A DNA stretch of 64,000 bases from assembly GCA_963971285.1 (NCBI GenBank), contig OZ020258.1, positions 4,960,001-5,024,000 of the forward strand, read 5' to 3'. Positions 58,982 through 64,000 of the stretch are shown piece after piece. The first letter of the stretch is position 1, and each line of letters begins with the position of its first letter. The DNA is from Astropecten irregularis (lineage: Eukaryota; Echinodermata; Asteroidea; Paxillosida; Astropectinidae). The notes below the pieces were generated by a model, which saw nothing but the letters and a program-made list of their open reading frames with translations, had not been told where the DNA came from and did no database searches. Both the position numbers and the translations under genes were made by a program.

Positions 58982-60147
58982 TTGATGGCTCGCCATAGTG
59001 TCCGCCATCTTGGTCTATAGGGTATTCTCCCTTGATAACCGATGGTCAATCTGCTGATTAATTATAAGTGATGTTTCATTTCACTTTGCAAAACCTAGAA
59101 AAATTTAATTTATTGAAACTCTCTCTATTCTTCAAAATTTTGCCTAGTTTGTCTTTATAGTCTGTTTATCTTAGTTTAGGCTTATATAAGCACTGCTCTT
59201 TGAACTCAATTCATTCCGAACAGTTTGTTTTTCTTTCAGAAAATTGGGACTTTTTAATTGCGTTTCTTGTTTTAATTCACCCCATGTGGACATACATTTG
59301 GGCATGCTTAGTTTGGACAGTTCAAGCCAAATGTTTGACAAAAATCTAGAATTTAATTATTTGAAATCAAATCTGTATTCTCTTTGGATGATCTGTAAAG
59401 AAAGAATAAGATTTTATGTCTTTTCCCCCTATTTTTTCAGCATTGCTAATTTTGCATGCTTCCGTGGGGCTTTAGCGGCATGTTAGTGGTTTCATTGCTT
59501 CTGACTAGCAACTAAACCTAAGAAATTGATAATTTGGGACACTGCCAACATGGCTGCATAATACATGTAGCTCAGTTTGTAGAGCATCTGTATGATACAT
59601 GTATTTAAAAGGTCACAGGTTCGAATCTCGAGTCAATTTTACTTTGGTCAACTTTAAATAACCTGAATGTAATACATTTGTAGACACTGTAAAACGGGGT
59701 TAATTATGTCAGTTTTTATTTGTAATCATGGTTAAGATATAGTAATGGTTAATCGTCCTTAATAACTGGTGTTATAACTACTTAACTAGTTCCTTGCTGG
59801 TTAAGATAATAATTATTGTACAGTATCCATATGCACATACATGTAATATGGCCTATAGCAATCATGTACTGTGGCTTTTATTTCGCAACATCAGAATGAG
59901 AAGTCGGAAATGGAAATAAAGTGAGTCAGTAAAATGAAAATAAAGGAAAAATTGTGTCAGCCCTGCAGTTTTTTGTTTGTTTGTGTTTGATAATATGGAA
60001 ATGTTGATAACATTGCGTTAATTACCAATTGCACTAACCCAGATGTACTTTAAAATGTGGCTTGATATTAACCTAGAAGATTGAGCTAGACTACTTAGGG
60101 CAACTGACGGACTTAATTGCAAGTATGAGTCTGTAGGTCACTCACTG
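58982..60147. other. No gene; one SINE
   Basis: 59555-59645 is tRNA-SINE-like (TGTAGCTCAGTTTGTAGAGC, GGTTCGAATCTC, GTCAATTTTACTTTG). Nothing else is recognised. Confidence 0.5.
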
Positions 60148-60476
60148 GGCCCTATCATACTTTGGTTTGGCACAAATATCAAGGACGATACAGTAACAGT
60201 CATCTGTGAAAATCTCAGTCCCATAGGGTGCCTACTTTTTGAGAAAACAGTGAAAAACGGCCACAGTATTTCTTATGTCTTTTCTCTTATATTTTTGATC
60301 TTTAAAAGATTTTGGTCACTGGTTTTACTCTTCTAGATAAATACAGCATTTCAGGCAGAAAAATACAGAACGGTATGTTTCTACCATCACCATTAACTCT
60401 GTAAGTTATAGGGGGGGGGGTAAATCTGTGAAGATTTCTGTTTCGGCATGCTACCAAAGTATGGTACTACCTTTAA
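60148..60476. mobile_element. TTAA MITE family A
   Basis: CCTATCATACTTTGGTTTGG left; AAGTATGGTACTACCTTTAA right; a G-homopolymer near 60411. Confidence 0.78.
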
Positions 60477-61469
60477 GTACTCTATAAAAATAAGTTAAAT
60501 TCCTGATCAAGTCTTTTTCATGTTTTTATCTCAAGAATCATCTTATTTTATAACTGTTCTTTTACTTAGGATAGGAATTTCAATATTCTTGAAAGAGGCT
60601 GGCCTGACCTTTGACCCAGTTGCAGCACAAACTTTTGGCTTATCAAAAAAGTTGAATGGCTGTTGCATGTAAATGATGTAGGCCCAATGGGGGTAGCTGG
60701 TAATTTGCGTAAAATATGTTGAACACTTCGCACCAATTACTTTATAGATAAATGGTAAGTTATACGTAATTCTGTGAACTTTTCTGTTTTGGTTTAAGTG
60801 GCCAAAAAAGTGATTTGTGCCGGTTTGGCCCGTACGCAGGCCTACCCAAAAAGTAGCCTCCTAAAAACTTTCTATTTCTCAGCCCCAAATAGGCCTAACG
60901 TTAGGCGCACGCACAGTACTCAGCTCAGAGAGTCTCAGTAGCTCATTACAAATACAATTTGATTACAATACTACGGACGTACAGCTCTAGCTTACACAAT
61001 TAGTGCCGGTATTTATTCCTGGACCTTGTATTTTATTTGTTCACTTGCGTTCGCGGGTAGGCCCTATCATTTAACGTTAATGTTAGACTTTGTGTGTGTG
61101 TGTGGAATCCGGACAATCTAAAATTAGGCCTAGCATGCCTAACGTTAGGGCCTAGGCCTATGTTGTATTGTTCACGTAGAGAAAATTTGGTTGCTAATCC
61201 TGTTTTTATTATTATATTAAGACGCAGGAGTGCAAAGCCCCAGCGAGCTGGCAGGAAGTATCGAAAACCGGAATGACTGGAAGCGACGATGGAAGGCTCG
61301 TCTGAGGACAACCTAGAGAGAAGACAGGGCTGTAAAATTGTGTTATGCTATTTGCTACATAGGCCTACTCTGAGCATCCTTCCCAACAATTAACATATCA
61401 ACTCCATACTGCACAGACAGTCCTGACAGTGTAGGCCCATGCAACGTTAGACGACTGGCAGGCCAACAC
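60477..61469. other. No gene seen
   Basis: TAACGTTAGG words near 60896, 61073 and 61139, and a (TG)n run near 61090. No supported exon. Confidence 0.4.
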
Positions 61470-61855
61470 TTAAAGGTAGTATCATACTTTGGTTTTTATC
61501 AAAGAAATACAGATTCATAGGCAAAAATATCAAGACAGACACAGTAACAGTCATCTGTGAAAATTTCAGTTCCATATGGTGCCCACTTTTTGAGAAACTA
61601 GCGAAAAACAGCCACGGTATTTCTTAAGTCTTTTCTCTTTTATTTTTGATCTTTTAAAAGATCAAAAAGATGTTTGGTCGCTGTTTTACTAATTTCTGGA
61701 TAAATACACTATTTCAGGCGGAAAGATTTTAAGGGTATGTTTCTACCACCACCATCTTCATACCCTGTTAGTGTTAGTTATAGGTAAATATGTGAACATT
61801 TTTGTTTTAGTGTCTTACCAAAGTATATGATACTAGGGCCTACCTAATAAGTTAA
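61470..61855. mobile_element. TTAA MITE family A
   Basis: TTAAAGGTAGTATCATACTT left; AAGTATATGATACTAGGGCC right (terminus altered). Confidence 0.8.
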
Positions 61856-62279
61856 GGTTAAAAAATAAAAGGTCCAATTTATATCCTAAACAAATTAAAT
61901 GAAACAAAATTATTTTTCCTGACTAAAGCTATAACAAAAAGCCGCTGAAAATGTTCCACAATGCACCTCAGAGCACCTGAAGCCCCCACATTTTCAGGGC
62001 CACGCCCCCATTCCATGGTTTTGCCATTTGTTGCTTTAATATTAGAAGCAGTAAAAAAAACTTCCCTCATTTTTGAAAGAAATCTATGAACAAATACGCA
62101 CATTAATAAAATACCTTACGCATTATGTTTGAGTACACTTGAAATTAAGCAGTGTTGATGTACAAGATAAGAAGGCTAGGCTTCTATGTCATTTTATGCA
62201 ACAGAAGATAAGTTTAATTTAATGAAGATTTTTATTTTAAAAAGAGGAGTGTTGAGAGTTATGCAAGGTTGACTTCAAC

Positions 62280-62662
62280 TTAAAGGTACAATACATGTAC
62301 ATGATTGTGGTTAAGGTCACAGAACAGCACTCGCATTTTGTCTTATCCAGCATTGTGCATGAAAATCCTGTGAACATTTGAGCTCAGTCGGACATCTGAG
62401 GCACTAGAAAATAGCGAAAACCCGACTCAATTTTTCTTATAAAACATAGAATGGTTTTGATCTTACTCCGAGATCAAAACTGTTTTTGGACTTTGTTTTA
62501 CTAATTAATTTCTGGATAAATACACAGTTTCAGGCGAAAATATTTCAGCCGTATGATTCCACCAGCACCATCTACATTGTATATCCTGAAAGTGTAAAAT
62601 CTGTGAATATTTCTGTTTGGGTATGTTTTATCCCAATAACAATCCTCTAACTGTACCTTTAA
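62280..62662. mobile_element. TTAA MITE family B, complete
   Basis: TTAAAGGTACAATACATGTAC left; CTCTAACTGTACCTTTAA right. Confidence 0.8.
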
Positions 62663-63189
62663 GTATTTACAGTGCCAAGTCTTCGATAAACATCCTAATA
62701 GGATTGAACCAATTGTCAGGCCCTCCTAACTCCAAGCATTTTTATAAATTCTACTATAAAAGTCTTTATTTTGGGCGATTAGCAGTTTGTAGCTCATTTT
62801 ATTACTTGTCTTTGCTAATTTAATTACTTTAATTAATAAATGTCATTCCTCTCTTTTCTCTGTTAGGTCTATCAGATACATTTCTAGTCGGCAACTTAGT
62901 GCACCGTTGACCGTTGTCATACTGACTGCAACAACTATGTAGAGCATGTAAGCTGCGTGGGATGTCTGCTACACAGGGCTGGATCTTTAAAGATAGAAGG
63001 TTTGTCTGTCAAATTTCTGCTATAATCATGGGTTTTGGTCAGTTGGTCATTAATTTGGTCAGTTGTTGGGTTGGTCAGTTGGTCTTCATGTCTTTGCTGC
63101 ACTGCTCTGTATAATTACTCTGTGTTGCTCTATACTACAGTGTATGCACTGTTCTTGCAATATGTGTAAGATTATCTAGAGCACTGTTG

Positions 63190-64000
63190 AAGATACATAG
63201 AGAAAATTATAGAAAACGTCAATTTTGGGCCAAAATTTACAAAAACGACAAGGGGTACCCCTTGCCATTTTGTTCAATTTATATACCATTTTTTTAGGTA
63301 TTTTGAAATCAGTTCCAGTGCCTTTTGAGAAACAGCAATATAGATGTCTCAGAAGGCACTGGAACTGATTTCAAAATACCTCAAAAAATGGCGAAAATTC
63401 ATCAAAATGTCAAGGGGTACCCCTTGCCGTTTTTGTCAATTTTCGCCCAAAATTGAGGTTTTCTTTATTTTTTTCTGTATATTGCTGTGTCTATGCCCAG
63501 CAGTTGTTCCTTTCACTCGTTAATTGACAAAAACGGCAAGGGGTACCCCTTGCCATTTTGGTCAATTTTCACCATTTTTTTAGATGTCTTGAAATCAGTT
63601 CCAATGCCTTCTGAGACATCTATATTGCTGTTTATATGCCCAGCAGTTGTTCCTTTCACACGGCCTTTTACAGCATTCCTGATCAATTAGAGAAAAACGT
63701 AAAATTTGGGCTGAAATTGACAAAAAAGGCAAGGGGTACCCCTTGCCATTTTGGTCAATTTTTACCATTTTTTGAGGTGTCTTGAAATCAGTTCAAATGC
63801 CTTCTGAAACTTTAATATTGCTGCTTCTATGCCCAGCAGTTGTTCCTTTCACTCGTTAGGGCATTCCTGATCAATTAGAGAAAACGTCAATTTTGGGCTG
63901 AAATTGACAAAAACGACAAGGGGTACCCCTTGTCATTTTGGTCAATTTTTACCATTTTTTGAGGTGTCTTGAAATCAGTTTCAATGCCTTCTGAGACACT
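63190..64000. repeat. About 190-bp satellite around a GGTACC palindrome, open at window end
   Basis: Each unit holds a 16-20-base palindrome (63249-63264, 63411-63426, 63535-63554, 63728-63747, 63915-63934) and the words TTGAAATCAGTTCCAATGCC, CCCAGCAGTTGTTCC and CATTCCTGATCAATTAGAG. The first unit is inverted relative to the second (63207-63462 is a large fold-back). The last three are direct, at 187-193 spacing. Confidence 0.9.

Noticed and set aside
58610..59020. Frames across the N gap
   Set aside because: Mostly unknown bases.

Overview
The window is animal (metazoan) nuclear DNA: split genes with GT-AG introns, tRNA-derived SINEs, many short inverted-repeat transposons, minisatellites and one 200-base assembly gap. 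The protein content and the style of repeats suggest a marine invertebrate deuterostome, probably an echinoderm. That assignment is inference; no species is identified.

Layout. 1-22,700 has no complete gene. It is a repeat field (88-bp tandem array, 1-kb GAGATGACAA-type minisatellite, 41-bp tandem array, many TTAA-flanked MITEs, one hAT element with a perfect 8-bp target duplication), with one possible minus-strand signal-peptide exon near 1.9 kb. 22,713-29,509 (+) is a seven-exon RTF2 gene (replication termination factor 2). 31,374-37,121 (+) is a five-exon gene whose first four exons are a diverged copy of the ArfGAP end of SMAP, joined in frame to a complete piggyBac-type transposase exon. 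39,486-54,203 (+) is the full SMAP gene in eleven coding exons (ArfGAP domain, clathrin box, Q-rich and heptad-repeat tail, conserved QLWK C terminus). 54,204-64,000 has no gene; it holds MITEs, a 20-bp minisatellite, an N gap and the start of a ~190-bp satellite built around the palindrome GGCAAGGGGTACCCCTTGCC.

The most interesting object is the SMAP-piggyBac fusion. The open frame, splice phases and zinc-binding residues of both halves are intact, yet both enzymes look disabled. The ArfGAP arginine finger is His (residue 61). The piggyBac DDD triad reads D-N-E (residues 383, 462, 567). This points to a domesticated zinc-finger fusion protein rather than a GAP or an active transposase. Two further signals support tandem duplication of one locus: both paralogs carry the same U12-type intron 3, and their exon 3 is far more alike than neighbouring exons, as if gene-converted.

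RTF2 acts at replication forks and SMAP in clathrin/Arf membrane traffic; nothing in the sequence links their functions. The fusion and SMAP share ancestry and exon phases, so they could also exchange exons by read-through splicing. All exon calls come from reading splice sites and protein similarity by eye, without transcripts or database searches.
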